DNA of 64,000 nucleotides from Panax quinquefolius (lineage: Eukaryota > Streptophyta > Magnoliopsida > Apiales > Araliaceae). The DNA lies in assembly GCA_020205615.1 (NCBI GenBank), contig CM035170.1, positions 58,480,486 through 58,544,485 on the forward strand, given 5' to 3'. The translations under genes were made by a program, and so were the position numbers. Under the pieces are notes generated by a model. The model did no database searches, was not told where the DNA came from, and was given only the letters and a program-made list of their open reading frames with translations. Shown here one piece after another: positions 23,800 to 35,514 of the stretch. Each line of letters opens with the position of its first letter. Position 1 is the first letter of the stretch.

Positions 23800-24135
23800 A
23801 AGGATCATTCACCATGCATGTGGTAATCCACATAGACAGGTTATTCAAACAAAATAATAAAGAATGGAATAACAGGAGGATTCACCATGTGTGCGATAAA
23901 GCATGAGCATGTTTATTCCCAATGAATAATAAATATTGGAACCGGTCGTGAAATTACGCCCGACGGGATGTTCAACAGAATAATAAAAAAGACGGAACCG
24001 AGTCCGACGTAAAATGCATGAATAGGATATTCCAACAGAATAATAAATAATGGAATAACAGAAGAATTTCACCAAGTATAGGGTAGCCCGCGTATATAGG
24101 TTATTCCAACAGAATAACAAAGAATGGAATAATAG
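23800..24135 (-). repeat. Tandem TTATTCCA hairpin repeats (C 3' LTR)
   Basis: About five diverged units of roughly 60-70 bases each contain TTATTCCA, a spacer like ACAGAATAATAAAGAA, and TGGAATAA, which pairs with the first motif. Some units start with a CATGCATG motif. Confidence 0.65.
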
Positions 24136-25228
24136 AAGTTCTCTTCATGAATAAGAAAGAAAGAATACCCCTTACGAGTACATCAAATAATATCCCTTAC
24201 CGTAAAAGAAGAGTATTCCGATTGGTAGAGCGGGAATATACTTGAAGAAAACTTGCACTATGCTCAAAGCTTTCTTAAACTCTAAAGAAATATTCTCAAG
24301 ATTATAGAAGAAGAACTCTCTCTATAGTTTCTCTCTCTAGAGTTTCAGTGAATTCTTAAGAAATAATGAAGGAATGAGCTTCTATTTATAGGAAAATGGA
24401 CTGAATAGTAACTAATTCATGAACGGTCCAGTTTGATTTACTTTTAATCGGACGGTCCATATTTAAAGCAAAATCTTTTAAATAAAATATAATATATTTT
24501 ATTTATAATCTAATAAAATGAATAACTTTATAAAAGTTTTATGTTTTATATAAAAAATTTTTACTATCTGAAAACACTATGCATGCACTATGCAACACTA
24601 TGCATAATAAAATATATTATATTCTAATTATTGTCTAATAAAACAAATATCTTTATAAAAGTATTACATTTTATATAAAAGATATTACTATACAAAACAC
24701 TATGTATAATAGAATATTATATATTCTATTTATAGTCTAATAAAACGAATAACTTTATAAAAGTATTACATTTTATATAAAAAACTATTACATTTTATTA
24801 CATTAATAATACTAATAAAACAAAACTAAATGACTTCTCACATAAGCATCAATAATCAATACCGGTGTGCTACTTATGCAACCACGCCAGTATTCTTTGT
24901 ACTTTTAACACCGGTGTTTCAACGATTCTTTAGAAAACTTCATACGTTATTTTTATAAAAATATTTTTTTGTCGTTTTCTCAATTAAACAATAATTACAT
25001 TAATGGGGTCCACCAATGATTGTACCTTTATACGGATATTCCCAAACAAAAAGAATATTCCCGACTTGTCGAATATTTCCCAACACAATCGAATATTTTA
25101 TATCAACTTGCTTACTTTGCAAATTTTTTTTTCACATATTACTCTTAACTTTAAACTTTTATCAATTTAACTATTTACCAAAATAGAAAAATTAAATACT
25201 TTTATTTCATAAAATTCGGGGTCTCACA

Positions 25229-25557
25229 ATCACCCTCCTTTATGAAATTACGCCCTCAAAATTTATATGCGTACGATATTCAAGAGATGAGAATACCTTG
25301 CTTTCTTTTCAGATTGTACCTTCCTTAATTTCCTCGCTATCATGATTTTCCCATTTCTCGTCTCTCGTATTTGGATATCATTCTAGAATATAGCTTCAAA
25401 ACAAAGGTTAATTGACATATCATAATTTGTCAACTTATTAAGTAAATAATTTCAACTTAGGTAAGTCACACACTAGCGAAGTATTTAACTCGTCTCTCCC
25501 TCCTAGTTCTAGATTCTTATCTCACTTGACGACCGTATCCCTAAGCTCGATACCAAC
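25229..25557 (-). other. C interior: primer site, deleted coding region, polypurine tract
   Basis: On the minus strand, GTTGGTATCGAGC at 25557-25545 is the primer site. The next ~150 bases match the E3/E1 leader (CTAGGAGGGAGAGA; GTCAATTAACC). The last ~90 bases match the pol end (AAAGCAAGGTATTCTCATCT). TAAAGGAGGGTGAT at 25242-25229 is the polypurine tract. All of gag and nearly all of pol are missing. Confidence 0.85.
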
Positions 25558-26734
25558 CGTGGCGCCCCAAAATTAGGTATACATCACCCATTATGAGTGC
25601 CGTAAACATGGTACAAAATTCAAATATAACTTCATTTATAATAATTTGTTGAACGTCGTATAGAATACGACCACGATTAATCTGTGAGTTTTAATACAAA
25701 TGCATGTAACTCTCATGGTGCCTCGACCACAACCTTACAATGGTACTTTACATAAAAGTATAGTCAAAAACTGTTTTAGAAATTAAAATCTTTGAGAAGT
25801 GCTCAAGGAAACCTTCGTACATGGGAGGCCATGCGTCTATGTTATAATAGATATCATATATCCACAGAATTATCCTTGGTTGACCCAATAGACCCCAAAG
25901 AAAAACCAGAAGATTACAATCATCTTCTTTCCAATGGTGAGTCTTCTCTTGACATTTAACTATTTCCACTGTCTCAAAGTGAATATTATATTTCAAATAT
26001 ACTCTAAGATCATATAGGTAGTGCCCGTAGATATACTCAGCAAGTGGATGCGCACAACCTTGTCTTATGATAACACGAGGTTGTATGTCATTAGAAATCT
26101 TGTATGATAGTTGCAAAACACCCTTCCAAAGTTGAGTTCGCCTCACCCTATTTTATTCACCAAATATAACTACTAAATGATGTATAGAGTACAAAACACT
26201 TTTCTATACTATTTAGGGAGAACCTCCACAGTTAGAGACCACTGTTCTATTCCCCTGTTATCCCCGCTCGACCCGGCAACACTTTTACGGCAACACTCTT
26301 ATTATCTGAAAGGAAATATGAAGCAGAAAAGGTGAACACAACTAGCCCAGTAAAGAATATCATGACTAAAGATAATTAAATTATCAATAGCTTTCATCAA
26401 TAATAAAATCAGAGATTTAGAACATATGGTAGATGATAAAACTTTTCAACAATAGTTGCAGCAGAACGAGCAATCCATTAGAAGAGTCAAATAGACCATA
26501 AGGTCTATTATCTTCTCTGTGTTAAAAGTCCACTAATAATGTTTTATCCTTGTAAAATAAATCAACAGTTCCTGTCCACAATCATATGAATAAACTCATA
26601 ATCATAATTGTGGTTCTAAATTCCTCTTCGCAACCAGGACGAAGATAATTTTCATCACCTATCTTCACCTGAAACATCAAAAATCATGGTTATACCAAAT
26701 CACAATTCTTTTTCATAATCATACTAATAAATTT

Positions 26735-27330
26735 ATCTTTGCACTACGGCCAAAGATATTCATTAACAATTCATCTTTGCACTACAAGCCAAAGACATAC
26801 AACTGTATTTTAGAAGAGTCAAGTAGAGCATGATATCTACTATCTTTTACAAATTAAAAGTGTATAATAAATATTTTATCGCTGAGACTCAGCTTAATAA
26901 ATAATCCACATCATCGAATCACCCCACCTTATCCATGCTACTACTGCGAGGATATTCGTTAATATCACATCCATGAATTTATATTTCATCGGCGAGACTC
27001 ATTTCAATAATTAATCCATATCATCAATTATTCATGCACTACGGCTAAGGATATTCGTTAATATCATGACCACGAATTATCCATGCACTATGGGCTAAAG
27101 ATAATCGTGTTTTCATTAACGGATCATGATCATGCCATAAAATAATTCATCTTTGCACCTTGGCAAGAGAATTCATAGTCATAATCATACCAAAAAAGCT
27201 GTCCCATCAATGCACTACGGGCCAACGAGGACTTTTTCCATCATCATTTGTAACATTACGGTTATGATTATACCCGAATAATCCGGATCATAATCATACC
27301 AAGTCCATCTATGCACTACAGGCCACATAT
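26735..27330 (-). repeat. TAGTG-loop hairpin array (C 5' LTR)
   Basis: Same series as 22873-23460, with independent small losses in some arms, for example near 26930 where one copy has decayed. Confidence 0.65.
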
Positions 27331-27694
27331 GACTTTCAACAAAATATAAACATGAGGATGATGATAATGACATAATAATTCAATAAAACAAGTTCAAGAA
27401 TTAATTTATCCAGGAACCAATAACGTCCAAATTGTCAACATGATACTTCTTTGTAGAGTAAAATTCTAGAATGCTCAGAAGAATATTTTCATGAAAAGAT
27501 ACTGGATGAAGCGCAAATATCAAGGATATTCCAAAAATTTCATGGAGTATAGAAGTCAAAACTTTAACCAACTGAGTATAATAGAATATATGAAACTACA
27601 AATGGATTTTCGCTGCCATGTAGTAATCCACTTAGACAGATCATTTCCACAATTTAATAAGGAATGAATACAAAGGATCATTCACCATGCATGT

Positions 27695-28025
27695 GGTAAT
27701 CCACATGTATGTGTTATTCCAACAAAATAATAAAGAATGGAATAACGGAGGATTCACCATGCGATGCGATAGGCTAAATAAATAATCGCCACGATCGAGT
27801 TATTCCCAACGAATAATAAATAATGGATCCGAGTCGGTGTAAATTACACCAAGCGGGATGTTCCAACAAAATAATAAAAATTTTAACCCGTGTCCGCGTA
27901 AAAGCCTTGCATGTGATATTCAAATGAATAATAAATAATGGAATAACAGAAGAATTTCACCAAGTATAGGGTATCCCGCATATACAGGTTATTCCAATAG
28001 AATAATAAAGAATGGAATAATAGAA
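27695..28025 (-). repeat. TTATTCCA hairpin repeats (C 5' LTR)
   Basis: Same series as 23800-24135. The outer units keep both arms; the middle units are degraded. Confidence 0.6.
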
Positions 28026-29105
28026 GTTCTCTTCATGAATAAGAAAGAAAGAATACCCCTTACGAATACAACAAATAATATCCCTTACCATAAAAGAAGA
28101 GTATTCCGACTGGTAGGGCGGGAATATACTTGAAGAAAACTTGCACTATGCTCAAAGCTTTCTTAAACTCTAAAGAAATATGCTCAAGATTATAGAAGAA
28201 GAACTCTCTCTATAGTTTCTCTCTCAGAGTTTCAATTGAATTAAGTAAGAAATAATGAAGGAATGAGCTTCTATTTATAGGAAAATGGACTGAATAGTAA
28301 CTAATTCATGAACGATCCAGATTGATTTACTTTTAATTGGATGGTCCATATTTAAAGCAAAATCTTTTAAATAAAATAAAATATATTTTATTTATAATCT
28401 AATAAAATGAATAACTTTATAAAAGTATTACATTTTATATAAAAAAGATTTTACTATGCAAAACACTATGCAATACTATGCATAATAAAATATAATATAT
28501 TCTAATTATTGTCTAATAAAATAAATAACTTTATAAAAAGTATTACTGCTTTTATATAAAAAGATATTACTATGCAAAACACTATGCATAATAGAATATT
28601 ATATATTCTATTTATAGTCTAATTAAATGAATAACTTTATAAATGTATTCTGTTTTATATAAAAAGCTTTTCTATTTTATTACATTAATAATACTAATAA
28701 AACAAAACTAAATGACTTCTCACGTAAGCATCAATAATCAATTCCGTGTGCTACTATGCAACCACGTGTATTACTGTACTTTTAACACCGGGTGTTTCCA
28801 CAGTTAACAGTAAAACTTCCGCCGTTATTTTCATAAAAATATTTTTGTCATTTTCTCAATCCGACAATAATTCCGTTATGGGGTCCACCAATGATTGTAC
28901 CGTCGTACGGATATTTTCCGACAAAAAGAATATATCCCGACTAATCGAATATTCCCCGACACAACAAATATTTTATATCAACTTGCTTACTTTGCCAAAA
29001 AAAAAAATTCACATATTACCCTTAACTTTAAACTTTTATCAATTTAACTATTTACCAAAATAGAAAAATTAAATACTTTTATTTCTTAAAATTCGGGGTC
29101 TCACA

Positions 29106-29640
29106 TACTGTGTTATATGAGAGTGAGAATATTGGTCCTACTAAATGGAAGGGATTAGTTGAAGTTATATCCACTGAGGCAGATGGGACTGTCAAACCAT
29201 TCACAATACAAGCAATTCAACTTAAAGGAGTTGACAATCCTTTGAAAGTGGCTGCACCAGAGCCAATTAGCTTGCTATTCAGACAACAATATCCTGTTAT
29301 CAGCTTACAAAATGTCCCATGGAATTATGGAGAAGCTGAATGATCTACCTCTCATATAACTGCTATAGTGTCGAAGGAAAATCCACTGTATCTTCCCCAA
29401 TGGGTGATAAAGCCTACCATAAAATCAAAGGGGAAAGTTCCCATGGAGAAGATTGAAAAATTCCTCCGTACTATGGGCCACAATGAAGCCAAGGTGGTTT
29501 TAAGATTAAGAGAGGTTCCACATCAAATTTCTATACTAGACTTGGTTTTCTCTTCCGAGGATCACAGGAAGATCTTACTGAAGGTTTTGGAAGAAGCCTA
29601 CTTGCCGAAATCAGTGGATGTGGAAAAATTTTAATATTTG
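29106..29640 (+). pseudogene. D gag-protease linker region
   Basis: It continues the D frame after C: VLYESENIGPTKWKGLVEVI, then LYLPQWVIKPTIKSKGKVP and VLRLREVPHQISILDLVFSS, KILLKVLEEAYLPKSV. A stop lies at 29341. Similar linkers precede protease in Ogre/Tat polyproteins. No enzyme motif. Confidence 0.75.
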
Positions 29641-29699
29641 GTTGATCACATTTTTAACAACAATGTGATATCTTTCACTGATGATGACATACCGCTCGA

Positions 29700-30500
29700 A
29701 GGGACCAGACATTGCAAGCCGTTGCACATTGCGGTTTTGTCCTCTTGATACATGATAGCTGGAGTCTTGATAGATGGAGGTTCTTCTCTGAATATATGTC
29801 CTTATGCTACTTTACTGAAGATGAACGTCAATCTCAAACGATTTCCAAAATAGATATACGGTTTTTAAAGCTTTTGACGGATCTCGTCAAAATTCAGTCA
29901 GAGAGAATGTACTACCAATTGAGATTGGTCCCCATACATTCTGTGTATCTTTTCACGTGCTCAAGATAGATTCAAGATACAACCTGCTATTGGGAAGACC
30001 GTGGATTCATATGGCGGGGGCCGTCCCCTCCACTCTTCATCAGTAACTTAAATACATCATTAATGACAGCCTAGTTACGGTTAACGCTGAGCCAGAATGT
30101 CCTAAACAAAGTGACATATCACTCATTAGGTTTAATTCAGAAGTTGAGCCCGTCAGTTTTCTTGCCCTGGAGGTGAGCAACACTCACTACCACCCTATTG
30201 GGGCGCTACCTCTCACACCCAAGATTTATGCCGAAGTAATGTCGGATACTCAAGAAATGATTTCATTGGGTCATCAGCCTAGACAAGGGCTGGGTAAAGA
30301 TCATCAGGGCATTAAGCGCCCAATTCAAGTGTCCAATCAAATTGGGACAACCGGACTAGGCTATTCTGCCAGTTCCAATCATAGGAATCCTCATAAGCAT
30401 CATCAGATTCCTTCACCTTCGGCCACACAGGGATTATCTCCACCTGTAAATCCTGAGCCCGCACAATCTCCGATAAAGGTGCCAGCTAACGTAATCTCCT
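29700..30500 (+). pseudogene. D aspartic protease with G-patch-like tail
   Basis: The active-site region reads AGVLIDGGSSLNICP at about 29760-29800 (Tat elements usually have D-N-G-S-S; the Asp is kept). A frameshifted flap follows, then YNLLLGRPWIHMAGAVPSTL at about 29980-30040. Further on, SLGHQPRQGLGKDHQG resembles the G-patch-like GxGLG motif that follows protease in this lineage. At least three stops or shifts occur. Family role: polyprotein processing; the G-patch is thought to bind RNA. Confidence 0.8.
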
Positions 30501-30558
30501 AGTTCCTGATCCCAAAGTGGAAGAGGAGTAACGAAGACGTAAGCAAGACATTGCCAAA

Positions 30559-30746
30559 ATGATGTCCAACATCTGCATCATTGTCCATGATGAGCATACA
30601 AACAAATACACCCTAAACGATGATTGCCCAGATATACTGGTCATCATTCAGGAGAAGCAGGACAATGACAACTCCTCCACCATTGCAGTCCACCAGGACT
30701 TTGCCCTCGACAATTGGAGCATCACTCATCTCATTAGTCAACAAGG
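30559..30746 (+). pseudogene. D exon before the Ogre-type intron
   Basis: The open frame ends ...THLISQQG and would meet TAA at 30748 if unspliced. Splicing at 30747/30895 joins CAACAAGG to GACTCTG, giving QQGTLNVDVP in one frame with the RT exon. Confidence 0.75.
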
Positions 30747-30895
30747 GTAAAACAGGCAGAAACTCCTTCTGCCCTGTAGATAACATTAACTACTTACTTT
30801 TCTATACAATATTAGCAGTTGTTTTGTCAATATATGCTAACACTGTGTATGATTAAACAGTTTCATATATTAAGTGAAAGCATATTTTTTTTCAG
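30747..30895 (+). other. D intron between protease and RT (149 bp)
   Basis: Donor ACAAGG/GTAAAAC; acceptor an uninterrupted T run ending TTTTTTTTCAG/GACTC. AT-rich interior. Removal eliminates an in-frame TAA and corrects the frame exactly (149 is not a multiple of three). An intron at this place is a known hallmark of Ogre elements. Confidence 0.85.
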
Positions 30896-31950
30896 GACTC
30901 TGAATGTAGATGTGCCTGTACTTGCTGATGAGGTGCCTCTTCTCCACAAGGATTATAACTTTGATGAAAAGTTGGACTCAAACTTGATGGAAATACAAGA
31001 GGACATTGAGTTACCTCAGGAGATCAAAGAATGGGTCGAAGACAAACCTAAACCCAACCTTGATTAAACCACTTCTTTCAATCTCGGAACCTTAGAAAGC
31101 CCTAAGTTAATCCAGATTGGTTCAGACCTCATTCCAAACCAGAGGAATGACATGGTTACACTACTAACCCAATTCCAGGATGTGTTTTCCTGGTCTCATG
31201 AAGACATGGTGGGTTTGTCCACTGACATTGTCCTTCATCGCCTCCCCATTAAAGAGGGATTCAAACCAGTCAAGCAAAAGCTCAGGCGATTGAAACCTGA
31301 GTCGAGTTTAAAGGTGAAAGAAGAAATTGTGAAACAATTTCAAGCTGGCATTATCATGGTATCCACATATCCTAAGTGGATATCCAACATAGTTCCCGTA
31401 CCTAAACCTGGAGGAAAGGTGCGAGTTTGCGTGGATTACCGGGATCTAAATAAAGCTTGCCTTAAAGATAGCTTTCCCGTGCCATTTATCCATATTCTTA
31501 TTGACAATACTGCTCAATACGACATGTACTCCTTTGTGAATTGTTTCCCAGGATACCACCAGATTATGGTTACTGAGGATGATCATGAGAAAACTGCTTT
31601 CATCAGGCCTTGGGGAACCTTTTGCTATAGACGGTTGTCTTTCGGCCTCATCAATGCCGGAGCCACCTATCAGCGAGCTATGATGGCTCTTTTCTATGAT
31701 TTAATGCATAAGGAGATAAAGATCTACGTGGATGACATCATTTTCAAGTCCCAAAGGGAAGAAGACCACTTAGACCATCTTAGAAAGCTTTTCAACAAGT
31801 TGCGCAAGTATAACTTAAAGTTTAATCCATCCAAGTGCGCCTGTGGCGTTAAATCAGGCAAGTTGCTAGGATTCCTAGTCAGCCACAAGGGGATTGAGCT
31901 GGATCCCACCAAAATCCAGGCCATCGTTGAAATGCCCATTCCTTAGACAG
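30896..31950 (+). pseudogene. D reverse transcriptase
   Basis: The exon starts TLNVDVPVLADEVPLLHKDY. One TAA at about 31066 lies before the RT proper (DVFSWSHEDMVGLSTDIVLH). RT 31152-31946 is uninterrupted: RVCVDYRDLNKACLKDSFPV, FNCFPGYHQI-like VNCFPGYHQIMV, RRLSFGLINAGATYQRAMM, catalytic IYVDDIIFKSQ at about 31721-31752, GFLVSHKGIELDP. A TAG ends the frame at 31946, and a missing base in IRDF(L)GRI near 31970 shifts it. Catalytic aspartates are present. Confidence 0.9.
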
Positions 31951-32596
31951 AGAAGGAAATACGGGATTTTTGGGAAGAATCATCTTCATTAGCAGGTTTA
32001 TTTCTCAACTCACAGCAACCTGTGAGCCCATCTTAAAGCTATTAAGGAAGAACTCCTCCATGAAATGGAATGATGAGTGCCAAAAGGTCTTTCTTACAAT
32101 CGAAGAGTAGCTAATCAAAGCTCCTATTTTGGTACCATCCAGGGATGATGTTCCCTTATTCATGTACCTGTCCATATATGACAATGCCATGGGCTCCATG
32201 CTGGGACAGAAAGACGATAGAGGTCGAGAACGAGTTATCTACTACCTCAGCAAAAGATTCAACAGCAGTGAACACAAGTACACTCTGATTGAGAAGACTT
32301 GTTGTGCTTTAGCATGGGATTCCATGAGGTTACAGCATTACCTCCATGGTCACACAACCCATCTCATATCTCGAGTGGATCCTCTCAAATATGTGTTCAG
32401 TAAACCCATGTTAAATTGTCGGCTATCCAGATGGCAGTTGATCCTACAACAATTCGACATCGTCTACGTGATGCAAAAATTCATCAAAGGTCAAGGAATT
32501 ATGGATCAACTGGCCGTCGCACCTTCAGGGGACTTCAAACCCTTAGAAACGTACTTCCCTGATGAAGGGGTAATGGCAGTACAGCAACACCATTAG
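31951..32596 (+). pseudogene. D first RNase H
   Basis: From ISRFISQLTATCEPILKLLR through LFMYLSIYDNAMGSMLGQ and RVIYYLSKRFNSSEHKYTLI to LSRWQLILQQFDIVYV. The frame stays constant from about 31975 with stops at 32108 and 32594. The first acidic residue of the usual Y-L-S-V/A-S start is not obvious, as expected for the degenerate first RNase H (connection-like) of the Tat lineage. Confidence 0.82.
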
Positions 32597-32599
32597 TAC

Positions 32600-32920
32600 G
32601 ATACATGTCGTACTTGGAAAATGTATTTTGATGGAGCTGTTAATATGGAAGGCTCTAGAGCTGGAGCTGGAGCTGGAGCGGGAGCTGTTCTAGTATCCGA
32701 TACGGGGGAGAAGTATCCCATCGCCGTCAAATTGCATTTTGTCAGCACCAACAACACAGATGAGTATGAAGGTTGTCTCATGGGGCTAAAACTTACCCGT
32801 TCAATGGGCATCAGGCGGTTAACTGTCTTTGGGGATTCGGAGTTGGTAATCAGACAATCCATGGGAAGCTATCAAACCAAAGGTCTACATTTGGTGCCTT
32901 ACCATCGGCATGTTTTATAG
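32600..32920 (+). pseudogene. D second RNase H (archaeal/plant-like type)
   Basis: MYFDGAVNMEGS carries the first catalytic Asp, TNNTDEYEGCLMGLKLTRSM the Glu, and VFGDSELVIRQSMGSYQ the next Asp. A second RNase H is characteristic of the Tat lineage. An Ala-Gly run (AGAGAGAGA) encoded by a repeated GGAGCT hexamer at about 32655-32685 expands the turn after the first Asp strand. TAG at 32918 stands where Gln is expected. Confidence 0.87.
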
Positions 32921-34428
32921 ATGGCTTCGGAGTTCGAAGAGATCTCCTTTCTACACATTCCCCATAACAGGAATGACTTTGCAGATGCACTAGCAACTTT
33001 GGCCTCCTTGATTCATGTGCCTGACAAGGAACACATGGCAAGCATCACATTTTCCCTATACAAGGCACCAGCCTATGGGAACTATGTTGGAGAAGTATCG
33101 GATGAGCTACCTCCCATCCAGCACCCTTGGTATCATCATATCAAGGAGTACTTACGAGATGGATCTACACCCACTGAGGCGAGCCCGACTGAGAAAAGGC
33201 GAATCCATCAACTTGCTATGAAATTCTACCTGAGCGGAGATGCACTCTACAAAAGAGATGCAGGATTAGGTCTCCTCAGATGTCTGGACAAGGACCAAGC
33301 TCAGAGACTCATGGATGAGGTCCATGGTGGAGTATGCGGCCCACACATGAGCGGCCCCATACTTGTTAAGAAGATCCTCAAGACTGGACATTACTGGCTT
33401 ACCCTTAAAGCTGACTGTGATGATCACGTCAAGAGGTGTTATCAATGCTAAATTCATGGAAATGTTATCCACACCCCTCTAAGGGAACTCCACAATATGA
33501 GTTTGCCCTGGCCCTTCTCAATGTGGGGAATGGACGTGATCGGGCCCATCGAGCCCAAAGCCAGTAATGGGCATCGCTTTATATTCATCGTGATTGACTA
33601 CTTCACCAAATGGGTAGAAGCAGCCTCCTTCCCCAGGGTTACCAAAGAAGTCATTATTGCTTTCATTATAAACAATGTCATCTATCGAAATGGACAACCA
33701 GAGGTAATTATGTCAGACAATGCTAAGAACCTCAACAACAGAATGATGGAGGATTTCTGCAGCAAATTCCATATCAAACATCTCAACTCCGTCATTTATC
33801 GTCCAAAGATGAATGGTGTTGTTGAAGCGGCTAACAAAAACATCAAGAAGTTAATGCAGAAGATGTCTGCCAACCACAAAGGATGGCCTGACTCATTGCC
33901 TCTTTCTCTGTTAGCCTACAGAACATCAATGTGCACTTCTACTGGGGCAACCCCCTAAGCATTAACCTATGGGACGGAAGCAGTGCTACCCGTAGAAGTG
34001 AAAATGGAATCCCTAAGAGTGTTGATAGTCGCTCAGCTGGATAAAGACCAATGGGTAAAACACAAGTATCATCAATTGTCTTTAATAGATGAAAAGCGAA
34101 CCACGACTATATTCCATGGTCAGTTATATCAACAAAGGATCGTCAGATCCTATAACAAGAAAGTCCGCCTATGGCAGTTTAAACAACATGACTTGGTTTT
34201 AAAGAAGATCATTGACAACCAAGATCAGTCCAAGGGAAAATTCGCTCCAAATTGGGAAGGCTCGTTTGTTGTCAAGGAGGTATTGACAGGAGGCGCTCTC
34301 AGGTTACAGGAAATGGACGTCGATGAATTTCCACAACTCATCAACTCGGACACCGTTAAACGTTACCATCAAGCAAACATCCCGGTGTTGGATCATCAGA
34401 TCACCAGTCATTCTGGTTCTTTAACCCT
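32921..34428 (+). pseudogene. D integrase
   Basis: One reading frame with three stops (33449, 33956, and the end). Zinc-binding HHCC: HGGVCGPHMSG ... KRCYQC. DDE core: WGMDVIGPIEP (Asp), VIMSDNAKN (Asp) and VVEAANKNIKKLMQ (Glu), all three catalytic residues present. The C-terminal part ends GKFAPNWEGSFVVKEVLTGG and DTVKRYHQAN. Among the best-conserved coding regions here. TAA at 33449 fits CAA (Gln). Confidence 0.9.
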
Positions 34429-35514
34429 TCACTACATACAACTCTTTTTAACACTTTACCCCTCAGGGAAGCATACTCTTCAAGCCAGCAGCCTGACTTC
34501 ACTCTATTCATACAACTTTGGTTATCCCACTAGGGATTGAACCTTTCACACTTGCAGTTTATCCCAAACATGGGATCAAACTTTTCGCACATGCAGTTTA
34601 TCCTGAACTTAGGATCAAACTTTCTTTTCCTCGCAACTTGTCCTGCATATGGGATCAAGCCTTTCGTCGACTACAAATCTCCCTGAGGGGCAAACTACGT
34701 TGACCTGATCTCCCTGATACCCGGGAGTACGTAGGCAACCATTTTATATGGCTCGATAGCAATAAAACAAAAACAACAAAAATATTTCTTACACCCTTCT
34801 CAAAAAAACAAAAACAACAAAAACATTCATACACCCTTTCTGCCACATACAACGTTAAACCTCTTACACCAGGTTTGAACTACGCAAACCTGATCTCCTC
34901 TTCAACAGGAGTATATAGGCATCCATTCATGGTTCGGTCTCACCCCCTACCAAAACATAAAAACTTGTCATCTGGTACTGGGATCAAACTTCAATCCACT
35001 ATATTTCATCGGCTTCAGACCAAAGGGATGGAATTACCTGAACTCCTCCTAAATAGAAGATTCGGCGACTATCTAAGTTGCGGTTGTGCCTTGAAGAGTA
35101 ACCCAAACCCATAAAAGATAGAATTAACTAGGCTCCTCATGAATAGGAGTATTGGTGACCATCTGTGGTGCGGTTAATCTCAGAGAGGAAAAGCCACACT
35201 CCTCTCCACATTTCCATACAGAAACCAGTCCCAAGACACCGAAGAGATTGTAGGGGATACACATAGATCAACGATCCATTCTGAACTTTCAATTGACAAC
35301 TCAATGTCCATCCATCAAGGAGGAATTCAGAATCCATCAAGATCACAAGCCCTGAAGAAGAAGGCAAAATATCAAGCAAACAACAAGGCATAACTAAAAG
35401 GGAAGTGATCAAAAATATATTTCTCTGCTATATATAATGCTATTTGATATATACAATATGAATTGTACATAACAAAATGGCTAAGCTAGTTTGTGCTAGA
35501 AAATACAAGCCCAT
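34429..35514 (+). repeat. D region after pol, with short tandem repeats
   Basis: 34520-34680 holds about three diverged ~45 bp units with GGGATCAAAC and GCAGTTTATCC. 34700-34940 has two blocks with CTGATCTCC...GGAGTA(C/T)(G/A)TAGGCA, a motif frequent after pol in Tat elements. 34770-34830 repeats AAACAAAAACAACAAAAA twice. No gene recognised. The region separates pol from the antisense ORF end. Confidence 0.6.

Larger units (their letters stand above)
22444..24200 (-). other. Candidate intron inside C LTR
   Basis: On the minus strand the donor G/GTAAGGGATATT (GT at 24200-24199) matches the E1 and E3 donors. The acceptor TTCCTTTCAG ends at 22444, downstream of CTGGGCTAGTTGTGCTCACC. The 1757 base span contains both hairpin arrays. 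Confidence 0.45.
21694..25228 (-). repeat. C 3' LTR, 3.5 kb
   Basis: On the + strand it starts TGTGACGCCCCCAAAATTAG and ends TTCGGGGTCTCACA. It is collinear with 25558-29105 over its full length. TATA box (minus) at 24383-24390. Confidence 0.9.
21694..29105 (-). mobile_element. C: LTR retrotransposon lacking all genes (LARD-like deletion derivative)
   Basis: It is 7412 bp: minus-strand 5' LTR 25558-29105, interior 25229-25557, 3' LTR 21694-25228. The interior is only 329 bp and holds a primer site, a leader like that of E3, the last codons of pol and a polypurine tract. Target duplication TATTG (21689-21693) / TACTG (29106-29110) has one mismatch. Removing the insert joins D codons for QLANDDI and VLYESEN. 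LTR sequence places it close to family A. It can only move using proteins from another copy. Confidence 0.9.
25558..29105 (-). repeat. C 5' LTR, 3.5 kb
   Basis: Partner of 21694-25228. It starts CGTGGCGCCCC on the + strand (first base and one inner base changed) and ends TTCGGGGTCTCACA. It has the same two hairpin arrays (26735-27330 and 27695-28025) and a minus-strand TATA box at 28272-28279. Confidence 0.9.

Noticed and set aside
32593..33041. Minus-strand open frames across D RNase H and integrase
   Set aside because: Shadows of the forward pol frame with intact catalytic motifs.
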